A stretch of 64,000 bases of DNA from Rugalucina vietnamica (GCA_964017185.1 OZ024870.1:65016812-65080811); one strand, 5' to 3'; positions 1 to 11,879 are shown, numbered from the stretch's first letter. The notes: generated by a model not told the origin, from the letters alone. Numbers and translations are program-made.

Positions 1-271
1 TGCAAACGAAGAATATTTTAGTGGTTCATCCAACCCTACATACAAGTATGACAAAAACCAGTCTGCTACAGGGTGATTATATATAGAAAAGTTAAAGATC
101 TGATTTTAACCTTAACCATTGTCGTACAGAAAATATACGGGTACCTTTTCTCATAAAGGTATCCCAGAAAAGTTTTTTTCTGGTCAACCTATAACTGGTT
201 CATTCAACCCCAAGAGCCATGGATCGTCATTTTAAAGCGTCATCCTGTATAAAAAGGAAGTATCACCTAAT

Positions 272-748
272 CAGTCTAGGGACTAAGTCCTTTTCAGAGC
301 TCCGATTTGAGCCCGTAAATATCAATAGAAAAGATATTGTCAGAATATATTCTCATTATCACAGAGGCTTTCTGGTTCAGTCACTGTTCCTGTTACTGCT
401 CTGTTATAAGTCACAATCACCATTTATTTTCAGTTTAATGATTCTTTTCCTTTCAAAAATGTTAATTTGGTATTTTAGTGTAAAAAGACCGTGAATAGAC
501 TGTTCATACACATGCTGTTCATTTTATGCACTTTTATTTTCCAAAGGATTCGTTTTATGTTAACTGCAGCTTGTAAATGTATCATTTGATTAGCTGTTTT
601 AATACCTAGAACTTTTCTATGCTAGGGTATATGGCTATCTAATAGCTTTATCTTTCTGTTCTTGATAAATTGTAATTGTTTCAAGATAAAAATTGTCAGC
701 TGAGTTGATTTATGCAATTTTGGTTGGGGCACTTAGTCTCTAGACTGT
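272..748 (+). repeat. 477-bp direct repeat, copy 1
   Basis: Identical by eye to 3194-3670. An AG precedes both copies and an AATAAA-containing stretch follows shortly after (771). It could be a duplicated terminal exon/3'UTR or a repeat unit. The weak reading frame ends VKRP with no family resemblance. Confidence 0.93.
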
Positions 749-946
749 AATGTTAAATAGCCTATTAATAAAATTTGAGCCAACAAAATGTTCTTTCTAT
801 GATTGTACCTCAAAGCTCTGTGACCACATTGATAACATCAGATTCGGCAAAAATAAAAAAGTGGCTCATTCAACCCCAGTCTCCCCGACAGTGTATCACT
901 ACTCAGCCAGAACATGCTGCTGAACGTACCCCAAACCGCAAAATAT

Positions 947-1180
947 GAGCCGCCTCGTGGGAAAACCAACAATGTGGTTTCCGAACAGGTCCGACACAAA
1001 CCGACCTGTACAAGCACAGAAAAGAGCTAGAAGCTTGAAATTTCGGATTTAAGTAGAAGAGGAATTGTACTATCCGAGTAGCGAAAACAAAGGCGCTGAT
1101 CAGCTTCGCGGTTACCGCGAAGCTGATCTGCGTCTTTGTTTTCGCCTATGCAGATTGTTGGTTTTCCCATGAGGCGGCTC
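947..1180 (+). mobile_element. MITE-A copy 1
   Basis: 234-bp palindromic element. TIR GAGCCGCCTCGTGGGAAAAC; central hairpin GCTGATCAGCTTCGCGGTTACC and its inverse. Target duplication ATAT (943-946, 1181-1184). Confidence 0.92.
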
Positions 1181-1446
1181 ATATTTTAGCTCAGTTTAAA
1201 TCTAACTTTTTTAATACCACATGTGTGAGCTTTTTTTGCTGCTTTGGTGTGGTTTATGGTATTATAATGCTGTTTCCTGTTAGAGAACGCGAGAACTGGG
1301 TTAAGTGCACATTTTATATGCCAGCTCACGTTTTGCCCTTCGCGTATCCTCGAAAACGTTAACCTAGACAACCTACCTCTGTAAAATGCAGCAAAAATTT
1401 GACTTTTCATTTGATCTCGATGAAAATATTTTGATAGGAAAACGAT

Positions 1447-1449
<3 letters not shown>

Positions 1450-1488
<39 letters not shown>
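1450..1488. repeat. Poly(T) tract
   Basis: About 39 uninterrupted T. Any apparent lysine-rich minus-strand frame here is an artefact of this tract. Confidence 0.95.
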
Positions 1489-1697
1489 CAAAGAATGCCT
1501 ATGTGGATTTTATTTACTCGTACTTTGGTACTGTGGGGTATTCATAGTGTACTGTTTTTCGTAGAACCCCTGTTTGGGTGCAAAAGGATCAATACAACTT
1601 AGACATGTTCACATGATTTTACTATGGTATGTTGTTTTTGGCAAACACACACCATTTCGGTAATATTATGTTACTTTAACAACCCAAGATAACATTT

Positions 1698-1935
1698 GAG
1701 CCGCATCATGAGAAAACCAACATTTTGCATATACGAAAACAAAGGCGCATATCATATGAGCAGTTATTGCACAGCTGAGTAAGGCATTTGTTTTCGCCAC
1801 ACGGATAGTACAAACCTTCTTCTTCTACTTAAATCCGAAATTTCAAGCATCTAGCATTCTTCTGTGCCTGTACAGAGCGGTTTGTGTTGGACCTGGTCGG
1901 AACCACAAGCTGTTAGTTTTCTAATGCAGCGGCTC
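1698..1935 (+). mobile_element. MITE-A copy 2 (diverged)
   Basis: Same TIRs and internal CGAAAACAAAGGCGC block, with a decayed central hairpin. Target duplication ATTT on both sides. Confidence 0.85.
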
Positions 1936-3193
1936 ATTTATCAAAAGCAGAAAAATATCAGTTTTCAACTATCAGTATTCTCTCTAAACATGCATTTTGA
2001 AACCCAACACCTGAATTTCTGATAAAAATTCTGCTGTAGCAGACGAAAAATTCTACTGGATCCCCAAAAATCAATACTTGATATCTCCAAACCAGCTTAG
2101 CAGAAAGCGGGGACCAGTACATGAAATTTGGCAAAAACACACATTTTTTACAAGAAAATGGGTGATTCATTTTGCTATAACTTTCCTTAAACTGCACCCA
2201 GGACTGCAAAACATGTCTTATAATGAACTTCTGTTTATCTACATTGCAGATACAGAGTTTAACTACAGCTGCGAGCTGTGAATCAATCAGATCATTAATT
2301 AATTTACATGTACCCAAATTCTTTACCCCAAAGAGCCCCATTATTAACTGCTTTTTTGACACCTTCATTCTGAAATTAACTCATTTAACCTTGGCTAGAT
2401 CACATGTACAATGATACAATTTATCCTTGTAGTAAATTCCATTCAGCTGTGTGTTCTTATTTTAGAGAGATTCAGGACAAAAGGCGGTCCATAATAGAGG
2501 AAATTTCCTTGATCACCACCTACAAACTGGGGCTTCTGTATTCATTTAATAAAGGCAACACCCACATTTTAGCTCACATGTAGTTGCATCTATGTATTCT
2601 CTGTCAGTTAGTCAAATAGCTCCGCCTCAGACACCCATGAATCAGCCAGATCATTAATAATTAATGAATAACGGTACCAGTTTGATGCCCAGTATCTATG
2701 TAGGTCATAGTGTTTTTGGCTTTATTTATTTATTTAATGGTACTTTTGGGTATTTATGTTAGAGATCTTCAATAGATGTATCACATGCAGTTGAAAAAAA
2801 ATAAAATTGCAATTATTATTTAGATGCAATTGCACAAAAAAGATCAATTACAACACACCTGATGATGTCAGAATTCAGTGCAAGTTTGTGTATTGTCAGT
2901 GATGTCCAAACAAGTAGGGGTGTCAAGTAGCATTATGTTATCAAATTCTGTTGTGCCTCATAAAAACATAAGTAATTTATACTAACTTCATCTATCTTAA
3001 TAAGATCAACATACTACTTTCTTAAAACAAATAATATAAGCATTAATTAAAAAAATCAATACAAAGTACATTTAGTAACCATCACCATGGCATGTGGTTG
3101 TCTGCCAGCTGGAAATATATGTGAAAGTGAGGCTCTAAATCAGGTCATTAATGTTTTGATTTGTACTAGGTTGAAGACTGTATTTTACATTTT
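1936..3193. other. No gene found
   Basis: AT-rich sequence with short spurious frames on both strands and no splice-consistent coding segment. Confidence 0.6.
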
Positions 3194-3670
3194 CAGTCTA
3201 GGGACTAAGTCCTTTTCAGAGCTCCGATTTGAGCCCGTAAATATCAATAGAAAAGATATTGTCAGAATATATTCTCATTATCACAGAGGCTTTCTGGTTC
3301 AGTCACTGTTCCTGTTACTGCTCTGTTATAAGTCACAATCACCATTTATTTTCAGTTTAATGATTCTTTTCCTTTCAAAAATGTTAATTTGGTATTTTAG
3401 TGTAAAAAGACCGTGAATAGACTGTTCATACACATGCTGTTCATTTTATGCACTTTTATTTTCCAAAGGATTCGTTTTATGTTAACTGCAGCTTGTAAAT
3501 GTATCATTTGATTAGCTGTTTTAATACCTAGAACTTTTCTATGCTAGGGTATATGGCTATCTAATAGCTTTATCTTTCTGTTCTTGATAAATTGTAATTG
3601 TTTCAAGATAAAAATTGTCAGCTGAGTTGATTTATGCAATTTTGGTTGGGGCACTTAGTCTCTAGACTGT
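3194..3670 (+). repeat. 477-bp direct repeat, copy 2
   Basis: Same block as 272-748. The flanks differ on both sides (ttttacattttcag before; AATAAA at 3679). Identity over the whole length implies a recent duplication or gene conversion. Confidence 0.93.
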
Positions 3671-4024
3671 TTTGTTAACAATAAAACTGTAACTGAAGCA
3701 ATTGTCCCGATCTTTTTGCCCGATCATATGGTGCGATGTTTGCAGAGGCACATGAAAAGGGTTCGAGATTTTGTGCACAGGAAAGGAAAATGGACTCATT
3801 CAGCCGCATCGCCAGAAAATTGTATTTTATTTTCAATATACAGCATGTTTCTACTCCATCGATTGAGCCAAAGTTCCACTGTGCACTAGGATGATCAACC
3901 AATAACAAGATTGAACGTAGGGCCCACGTTAAACTTGGATGCACATTGTTTTTTTTTTTTGTTGTTTTTTTTTTTGTTTTTTTTTTTTTTTTCTTTAAAA
4001 AGCGAATGTCCCATCTTACTTTAT

Positions 4025-4258
4025 GAGCCGCCCCATGGGAAAACCAACAATCTGCATATGCGAAAACAAAGACGCAGATCAGCTTCGCGGTAACCGCGAA
4101 GCTGATCAGCGCCTTTGTTTTCGCTACTCGGATAGTACAATTCCTCTTCTACTTAAATCCTAAATTTCAAGCTTCTAGCTCTTTTCTGTGCTTGTACAGG
4201 CCGATTTGTGTCGGACCTGTTCGGAAACCACACTGTTGGTTTTCCCACGAGGCGGCTC
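4025..4258 (+). mobile_element. MITE-A copy 3, just upstream of the first Rh exon
   Basis: Complete copy with TTAT duplicated at 4021-4024 and 4259-4262. Perfect central hairpin around 4075-4120. Confidence 0.92.
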
Positions 4259-4388
4259 TTATGATAAAAACTCAACACCCTTTAATTTCATGTGGCCCTA
4301 CCCTCAACTGGACATTAGGTCTATTTATATTAAAAAAAATCCATGAAAATTCCATGAAAGTGTTTTCACAACGCCATTTGATTTGCAG

Positions 4389-4539
4389 GATGCTGACAGC
4401 TGATTTCGCCTCCGCCACCGTTCTGATCTCATTCGGTGCTGTTCTTGGTAAAACCAGCCCAATCCAGCTACTGACTATGGCATTGATCGAAGTCGTCTTG
4501 TCACAGGTCAACGAGTGGATAGGACTCGACTTACTCGGT
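4389..4539 (+). CDS. rhbg/rhcg-like: Rh exon a (first visible coding exon)
   Basis: The acceptor is tttgcag and the donor gtaagt. The first G completes a codon begun in an unseen upstream exon, then 50 codons follow with [14 protein letters not shown], the highly conserved third/fourth-helix segment of Rh proteins. A MITE-A copy ends only 130 bp upstream (4258). Confidence 0.93.
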
Positions 4540-7500
4540 GTAAGTTTGGGTATGAAGTTTATTTGTGATAAGGGGAGCAATCCTGTATATCTGTTGTATT
4601 TTTAGGGTGAGTGATGATTTCCCATGTAACACAAGTAATGCACCAGTAATGACGCCGCAGAACATGGTGTCTCGTCTAGTCGACGGATTTCATCGTGAAA
4701 TGAAATGAAAAATTAATAATTATCCCTTCTGATACCACTAAATGAAAGTTGGCTTAACCAAATGCTTGTAGTGGGCAAGTCCATTCATGACAAATGGGTT
4801 ATAATTGTTTATTCTAGGCTGTTGACGTAGGGGAATCTATGTATATCCATGCATTTGGTGCTTACTTCGGTCTGGCAGTGGCTCGGGTGTTGTGGAATGA
4901 GAAGAACACCGAGGCCCGGGGCGAGGGAGTGGTCTACCACTCAGATATTTTCTCAATGATAGGTAGGCGTCGCATGTGAAACAAATAAAGAAATCCATGC
5001 CAGAAGAAGTAGTACACTGGATCATCACGAGCAAAGCAACAAAAATATCCGGTGTACAACTTGCTTACCATTAAAAAACCAAATTCCCACCCTTAAACCC
5101 AGGCGTGAAACAACCAAGATGCCTTGAATAAGCAGTAACTGGTTATGCAAATACAGAGGGAGCATATTGTAAGCCGAGCAAGCAGTTATTTCCATACAGG
5201 TGACTACTCAGTTACCTGAACTAAACTAAATTTTAAGTACAACCAAAATAGAAGTACTGCCTTGAAACGGTCTTCTTACAAACGAAAAAATCTAGGAAAA
5301 TTGATCATCAGAGATCAGGCTTCACACTACAGTTCGTCTAATCTAAAGTCTTTTGACTGCAGGTACTGTATTCCTGTGGATATTCTGGCCCAGTTTTAAC
5401 GGTGGTGCGGCTGAGGGTGACGAGCAGCACCGGGCTTTCATCAACACCTATCTGTCCCTCTGTGCTTGTGTCATCATGACATTTGCTGTTTCACAGGCAC
5501 TCGACAGCAAAGGGAGATTTAATATGGTAGGTTAACAGGTTTATGTTTAAGTCTTCACATGGGAAACAAACGATCTGAATTTCCGACCAGGCCGGACACA
5601 AACCAACCATTGTAAATAGCTAGAAGCTTGAAATTTGTGATTTAGAAAGAAAATGTATGGTGCTATCTATAGTCTTCAAAACAAAGTTACTGCTCAACTG
5701 ATCCGCGGTTGATAGTAGTATATGAAGCTCTTTGGGTGCATATGACGTCACAAATTACCAGGCGACTGGTTGGGTAATAAGCTTTAGCACAAACGTGCTG
5801 TTTATAATGATAATACAATTCTCGACTAATTTGTGAAGTATGTCAAATATAGAACTCTAGCAGTGACGGTCTTGAGTGATGAGTCCATGTTTGGACATTA
5901 GGTATGATGAAGATCCATTCACTGTTCACTTCTAAAGGGTATTTTAATGCGTGGGATATAACTCGTGGTAACCGTTTACAGGGCAAGTTTTAAAAGCGCA
6001 TAATGGAGGCTACACGAATTATACGTTGGTCTAATTTATTTACTTTTTTATATTTCAGGTCCACATACAAAACGCCACCTTAGCCGGCGGTGTGGCGGTC
6101 GGGACCTCGGCCAACATGCCCCTTCAACCGTTCGGGGCTCTTATTGTCGGCTCCCTGGCCGGAGTTCTTTCAGTCGTTGGATTCCATTTCATTACGGTAG
6201 GTTCAAACCCGCGACCCTAGTGTTACAATAGCTTACCACATCCAATAAAAAATTATTGAACCGTATTCCAACAACTTTCGCGAGCGAGGGGGTACTTACC
6301 ATATGTTATTCGTTCAAAGAGGTGCGAGCTTAAACGTTTAAAACTTCCATCTTCCACTATCAGCTTGTTCTAGGGTACACCATGATGTAAAATTGGACTT
6401 GCTTCCCATCAATTAAGATAATATAGTTGTTATTTTGAAAGTCGAAATGTATGGCGCTTTTAGAAAAAGAACATTTGATTTGCATTTTTTTTGTACCAGT
6501 CAATACATTTATCACTTTTTCAGCCATTCCTTGCTTCCAAATTGAAAATCCATGACACATGCGGGGTGAACAACCTTCATGGAATGCCGGGACTATTTGC
6601 CGGTATTGTCGGTGCGGTAGCTGCTGCCATGGCAACCGTTGATGGGTGGGGTGAAACGTAAGAACATTTTCTATAATATGTTCAACTTTCTAGTAATGTT
6701 AAATGCGCCTTCGTATATTTTTTTAAAAAAATGAATTACATGACAGGCTTAAATAAGTCGCCTTCTGTAGTCAACGATTTTTCTTACCAAATTCAAGAAA
6801 TGCAACTAGAAATTGCTCATGAGTAAAATAGTCTAAGAGCGTGTCATTAATTCTGACTAAACATTTTCTTCTGAGAATATTCGTCATATTCCAGCTTATA
6901 CGAAATCTTCCCTGCGGTAATCCCGGCTGCCAACACTACAGAATTCGAGGCGTACAAGACCAACTTCACTGGCTTTGGCCTCCCCATGGTTCCGGGGGCG
7001 GGGAGAAGCGGCACCACCCAGGGCGGGTTCCAGATGTTAGCTCTGGTCATCACTTTAGTCATCTCAATCGTCGGAGGAGCTCTGACAGGTAGGCATTTAC
7101 GAAAACACACAGGCCTGTGCTGCTTCCATGCGTATTCTTTAGAGTGTAGTGGGCCTCTTTGAAGGACGGGGGTGTGGATGGCATTTTCAGTTTTGCATTT
7201 AGTAGTATATCATTGTTTACATGAATATATAAGATGTCATTGAGTATTTTCGCTTGAAGCATATGATTTGTTTTTATTTTATCAAATACATTTTACATGT
7301 ACTAACGTGACAACATGCTATAATTATAATAGTGAAAGTACCGACTTTACTCAAGTACGTTTCCATGGCACAAAAAAACCCAAGATATGGCGTAATTTTA
7401 CCTTGAAATGTACTATGATATTTCCAGGGTTGTTACTAAAATTATCCTGCTGGGACAACGTGTACGGAGACGATATGTTTGATGACAGGCAGTTCTTCGA

Positions 7501-7579
7501 GGTCGAGGCTCAGGGGTTCCCTAGCAACGGCTCTGCCGGTGACGACATGAACGAAACGGAAAATGACGTCAAATTGTAG
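4389..7579 (+). CDS. rhbg/rhcg-like: Rh-family ammonium/ammonia channel (Rh type B/C-like), 5'-incomplete, 7 exons
   Basis: The protein is a membrane channel of the Amt/Rh superfamily that conducts NH3/NH4+ (Rh proteins are also implicated in CO2). The exons are 4389-4539, 4818-4962, 5363-5526, 6059-6196, 6524-6657, 6895-7088 and 7428-7579. All introns are GT-AG and the phases join into one 358-residue frame. Family marks, numbered within this fragment, are [18 protein letters not shown] (residues 4-21), D53 followed by IHAFGAYFG (pore His61), [23 protein letters not shown], and [11 protein letters not shown] (pore His218). The two His residues lie 157 residues apart, close to the twin-His spacing of human RhCG. 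The C-terminal tail is acidic with an [10 protein letters not shown] motif. Rh proteins are usually 450-480 aa, so about 100 N-terminal residues (TM1-TM2/3) are missing. The first exon begins in phase 2, so its start lies upstream, probably before position 1. GS1 lies downstream on the opposite strand. Confidence 0.95.
4818..4962 (+). CDS. rhbg/rhcg-like: Rh exon b, first pore histidine
   Basis: The exon starts in phase 0 after ttctag and ends in phase 1 at gtaggc. It encodes [21 protein letters not shown], with the conserved Asp and the first of the twin pore histidines, then a soluble loop leading into HSDIFSMIG. Confidence 0.93.
5363..5526 (+). CDS. rhbg/rhcg-like: Rh exon c
   Basis: The acceptor is gactgcag and the donor gtaggt. 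The exon encodes [31 protein letters not shown] and SKGRFNM, all standard Rh signature segments. A degraded MITE-A relic lies just downstream in the intron. Confidence 0.93.
5549..5712 (+). mobile_element. MITE-A relic in Rh intron
   Basis: Recognisable pieces: CATGGGAAACAAAC, CCGGACACAAACC, TAGAAGCTTGAAATTTGTGATT. It is truncated at the 3' end. Confidence 0.65.
6059..6196 (+). CDS. rhbg/rhcg-like: Rh exon d
   Basis: 46 codons in phase 0 on both sides, acceptor tatttcag, donor gtaggt. It encodes [20 protein letters not shown] and a [17 protein letters not shown] helix. Confidence 0.93.
6524..6657 (+). CDS. rhbg/rhcg-like: Rh exon e, second pore histidine
   Basis: The acceptor is cactttttcag and the donor gtaaga. 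It encodes [23 protein letters not shown], with the second twin-His residue and the glycine-rich helix that follows it in all Rh proteins. Confidence 0.93.
6895..7088 (+). CDS. rhbg/rhcg-like: Rh exon f
   Basis: The acceptor is atattccag and the donor gtaggc. It encodes an extracellular-type loop with one NTT glycosylation sequon and a second sequon (NFT), then [26 protein letters not shown], the last transmembrane helix. Confidence 0.92.
7428..7579 (+). CDS. rhbg/rhcg-like: Rh exon g, C-terminal tail and stop
   Basis: The acceptor is tttccag. It encodes the end of TM12 ([10 protein letters not shown]) and an acidic cytoplasmic tail ending NDVKL, then TAG at 7577-7579. A GT donor-like site follows the stop directly, which suggests a 3'UTR intron. 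Confidence 0.9.
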
Positions 7580-8010
7580 GTTATTTCTGTATAGCTGTGT
7601 CTTGCAGTAGAGTAATTAATGTATTTGACCGTACACTGAAATCACTTTTTATAGATTACTAACACTTGAATGTTTCCGCAGATTATGTTCCTAATAGACA
7701 GGCTCCTCAGACCAAGGCTTTATTCCGGGTTTGAGATACAATGCACTTTACGTAATTTCAACTCCCTTGTACAACACAATACGTGTGAAGTCAGCGGGTA
7801 CATGTACATCTAACAAACCAAAAGAAGACCACTTGAATCTGGAAATTCAAGTATGTTTCGGTTTCCGTCCGACATGCTTAGTTTAAATTAGAAAACTGCA
7901 TTTTGGTAATATTGAGCGGTGTTTGAAATCGTTGGGCTATTTTTAAACTGAACCTTATTTTAAAACCACGAACACCATAGAGGCTGATTTACGTTTTTTT
8001 TTCCCTACAG

Positions 8011-8740
8011 GCGGATGATCAGTAACCAGTAACCACTCGGGACGCACAACCTGTCATGCTCTGAAGAAATACTCTAATCATAAGATGCTGCGAGATGGTT
8101 TTTGTTCTAAAATGTATTACGAGTATTACGAGTGACAAAATACAAAATATTTACCAAACAGCATCTCATTCATGTATACCAAAAGGAAAACTTGAAATTA
8201 CCACAGACTTTTGATCTTGATCGCTGTAGATTACTAATTGTACATGTAACAAATACGCTTAATTGCAAAATAACTGTTTAATCGAGGACAATACTCACAT
8301 CTTTGATTTTGTTTTGATACTGAGATGAATTGATCGACTCAGTATACATGTAAGAAGATAGATAAGATACAGTATACATAAAATCGCATGTTTCATGCCA
8401 CTATGTTCTGTTCATGTCACTTATGCTGTTATGGGAATTGACTGCTCTGTTTATGCATCAAGTTTGAATGAAAATACATTTTGAATGGCTCATTTTTGTT
8501 CCATCTCACATTGTCCCAATAGTGTAACATGTGTGGTTACCAAGTAGTATGTGTAGTTTCGCATATTCATTGGACATAATAAGAGTTCTTAGAACCCGGC
8601 TCCTTTAATCATGTATCGATCATGTATAAGTGTACTGGTATGTATTTTACATATTTTACATTTTCCCACCTCCCTGTGTATACTTACAACACTATTTGGT
8701 AATATGTAATAAGATATAATAAAATGTGCTGACAATCAAC
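8011..8740 (+). other. Probable 3'UTR exon of the Rh gene
   Basis: A strong acceptor (pyrimidine tract, ttccctacag) ends at 8010 and could pair with the donor that abuts the Rh stop at 7580. No long frame follows. AATAAA at 8718-8723 is a plausible polyadenylation signal. This assignment is inference; transcript data would decide it. Confidence 0.45.
8718..8723 (+). promoter_or_regulatory. Candidate polyadenylation signal AATAAA (Rh)
   Basis: A canonical hexamer about 1.1 kb after the Rh stop and shortly before the TIR element at 8807. Other A-rich hexamers exist nearby (8798), so the choice is uncertain. Confidence 0.35.
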
Positions 8741-8806
8741 CATTTTGTGTTATGATTTTTCACCTCTACATCTCAAGTTGGATATTCAGATACAAGAATA
8801 AATATA

Positions 8807-9800
8807 CTGATCAAAATAAGTTTATTCCTACTTTATAATCGTCGGTAATTCTTATATGTGTGGAATGTTTCTTGATTTTGTGTTATATAGTAAATGACAA
8901 ACACATTCAGGAAAATGTTCACGACAAAATTTTACTTAAAGATGGGCTTGATGCCGTTTAACGTCATTTTATCCAAATTTATACCATTCAAGTGCCCACA
9001 TTTTTTCTGCATTCACATTCAATCAATGTTGCTTTAAAACATCTGGTTGGTGTCAATGAAGCAAGAATCCGCGCAAAATGTTGCAATTTGTTATTCTGAC
9101 GTTAATTTGCCTTATTTTTCAGTGTGCCCAAAAACGTCCAAAACTTCTCAATTTAGAAAGTTTCTTTCTGAAGAACTGTTCTCTGTATCAAGAGCTTCTA
9201 ATTATGACAAAAATTTCGTCTGCACATTTCAGGACAGTCTACTGAATAAGAAAACCTGCGTAATTTTGCGTGACTGACGTTCGTTTACGTTGAAATGAAC
9301 CAAATCTAAATCACCGTTTTATTTAAAAGAGATACAATCAAAATTGTTAAATGGGTGTTAAAATCGTCAATGACGTTCTCAGTAAAGGACCCGGACGACT
9401 TTACTGTTAACGGCGGAGATCAAGTCTTTGTTCGCTAGCTTAATCCAATATTTAGGCTGCTATTAATGTTTCAAATGATCAACGAGAATACAAAATGTTT
9501 TTATCGATGACCTAAACCCAAATGATTTCCAGCCTTGGTTCTAAAGCGAAATGATGACATTTTCTGCCACAACCATTTGACGTCACTTGTTCCAAGCGGA
9601 AATAAAACTTTGACATGTACTTATTTGTGTTTAATAGAGATGCAATTTTGTAAGCGTAAATGCCTATCTATCCTTGCTTTTTCAGCAGCTTCATGTGTGA
9701 ATTTTTCATATTGACCCCTAGAAGGAGAATCTGCTCCAAGTGTTTAATACCTCACAATATTGTCAAAGCACTATAGTAGGAATAAACTTATTTTGATCAG
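8807..9800. mobile_element. 994-bp element with perfect 25-bp TIRs and TA duplication
   Basis: The left TIR 8807-8831 begins CTGATCAAAATAAGTTTATT and the right TIR 9776-9800 is its exact inverse. TA flanks both ends (8805-8806, 9801-9802), as in Tc1/mariner-type insertion. No transposase frame is recognisable inside, so it is non-autonomous or decayed. Confidence 0.8.
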
Positions 9801-9892
9801 TAATTAAGAATTGTTGTAGTATGCATCTGAGTTTATTTTAAGTATAAATGGCAATGGCATTACACAAGAAACATTTTTGTACAAGTCCGAAG

Positions 9893-10034
9893 TGGTTTCA
9901 AGCCGCTTACCATCCGGAGGAAGCAGAATAGTACTGTTAATAATAAAACAGAACCAGAAACGAACGTCCCGTCTCTATATGACCTTAGCTGTTGGTGGGA
10001 CGTTAAACTCCAATCAACCAAAAGAAACGAACGT
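9893..10034 (+). repeat. SINE 3'-tail fragment
   Basis: Carries CTGTTGGTGGGACGTTAAAC followed by an A-rich end. The same tail motif recurs at 14432, 16641 and 30009 in this window, which points to a shared SINE tail. Confidence 0.5.
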
Positions 10035-11116
10035 GCTGATTCGTTATACACAGTGCTAGAAACAAGTTTATAATAGAATACCAGAAACGATTTTTTCTAC
10101 CATGAATTAAGAATAGGCAATGATCAGAAATGGCTCAATTAGAAAGAAATACCCACTCAAAACCCGAGTGGGAAAAACAAAATAGACAATCATGTACTAA
10201 TACAAAGAGAACATATCGTAAGCCAAAAGAGCAGTTATTTCCCAATATATAGGTAGCCAACTTAATATATGAAAACGTACATAAGTTGCAAACTGTGCAA
10301 AACTTCAACATCAGAACATAAAACAATTAGAACCACAACATAAGCATCGCCCTCGAACGACTAGTAATATAAAATACTTAGTGGCTTGTGTGTAAGAAAA
10401 CAGAATAAAGCAACAATCACTCTCCAGTATGTATGTGTGTAGATAAGCCGAATCAAGTTTCCCTAATATGCAAGAGTGGAGAACCAGAATGTAAGTGTAG
10501 AGAACCAGGGCCGAGTATGTATGTGCAGAAAAAGAGATTCGAGGTTGTCTATAATCCAGTTTTGTAAACATGTCATGTTTTTGTACTTTTAAATATCGAC
10601 TAATCCTCGAAAACGGGCGTGCAGGTGAGCTGACGAAATTAGACGCGTAGTACCGGAGATTTTCGGGAAGTCCGTTATAAGTAAGTAAAGACTTTATGTA
10701 AAGAGGGTTTCTATATTAAGCATATATCCATGTACATATAAAAATTAGAGTATGTGCAATAGCTAATTTTCCATGTGGCCCTCGTGAGGTAAACATACGT
10801 ATTAAATCATGTGCGTTTTCTACATTGATTCCCAGTTAAACACTTAAGCCGTGTGGTTACGAGTCCGTCGTGCATTACAACATATTGTACAGGTATGAGG
10901 ATGGGGGCTGAGGTTCGAAGCCATTCATTTATTTTTTATCTTCTGAATTTTATTTGTATTCTCTCACAAAAGTATAACTTCGATTTTAATATATAATTTA
11001 TACATAACTAGTAAGCAATTATACATGTACATAGTTAATTAAAATAGTTATTCAGTTTTTGTATTAATAAGGATGATGTGTTCATACATGTATATATGTA
11101 CGTGGCACTTGTATTA
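10035..11116. other. No gene; possible tRNA-like SINE head
   Basis: AT-rich spacer. 10850-10925 has box A/B-like spacing (GTGTGGTTACGAGTCC ... GAGGTTCGAAGCC). Diffuse relatives of the 11880-12185 minisatellite lie at 10425-10545. Nothing coding is recognised. Confidence 0.4.
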
Positions 11117-11262
11117 TGGACCAGTCATTCGCATCCCCGGTATAGTGGCGGCAAAGTGGGACTGAAGTGCCGGGATTAAACATTGGACGAGTCCCGGCAG
11201 TACCGGAGATTGCCGTAGTACTTATTGTCAGCCTAGGGGCCTGGATATAAATGACTGGTGCA
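11117..11262. mobile_element. MITE-H (TTA target, Harbinger-like) short copy
   Basis: 146 bp with TIRs TGGACCAGTCATTC.. / ..AATGACTGGTGCA. TTA is duplicated at 11114-11116 and 11263-11265. Ends match the element at 32231-32706. The 3-bp TWA target is typical of PIF/Harbinger elements. Confidence 0.8.
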
Positions 11263-11611
11263 TTACATGTACGTTTTACATGTGTAATTTATTTTAGTAA
11301 AACACTCATTTTGCTTTCCAAATCGACCGATCCAGTATCCAATGTTATTCACATCATTCTACGAAGTGGAACACAGGGCGACAGAACATTTAAACATACC
11401 AACCAGCAAAGAATATATACGAGTCTTGTAGGAAAGAAGAGAGAAAAAGCGGCATGTCCATATCTTTGAAGACTGAGTGGCTACAGCGGACACAGCTCAT
11501 GACAGGGGTCAATAGGCGTAGAATCCGGAGAGTTTTGCGGGACAAAATATTATAAAATAAATACAGGCAATAGTGTACTAATAAGAGGGAAAAATGTCAA
11601 AAATGGGATTC

Positions 11612-11697
11612 GAACGCCTACCAAAATATGATCGATAAACACTTTAATATTGATCCATGGTCGTACTATCACGACTATGACCGCAGCGTTAACTTAT
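11612..11697 (-). repeat. Possible tRNA-derived SINE head
   Basis: On the minus strand a box-B-like GGCGTTCGAATCCC lies downstream of a weak box A (TAACGCTGCGGTCATAG). No clean cloverleaf can be drawn. Confidence 0.35.
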
Positions 11698-11879
11698 AAT
11701 GAGTTCTTAAATGTGTTTAGCATAGAAGGGAAAACTCTTGATTCTCCGGAAAAAGGCGTACACTTTCCGGATTGCTATTTATAACATGTTTACCTATTTC
11801 GACGCTGTAAATGGAATGTGCGACCTATTGACATGACAATCAACAGTGCGCGGATTATAGCTTGCATGTTTAGAGAAAC

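Noticed and set aside
1186-1491. 101-aa lysine-rich frame
   Set aside because: Produced by a poly(T) tract and MITE-A sequence.
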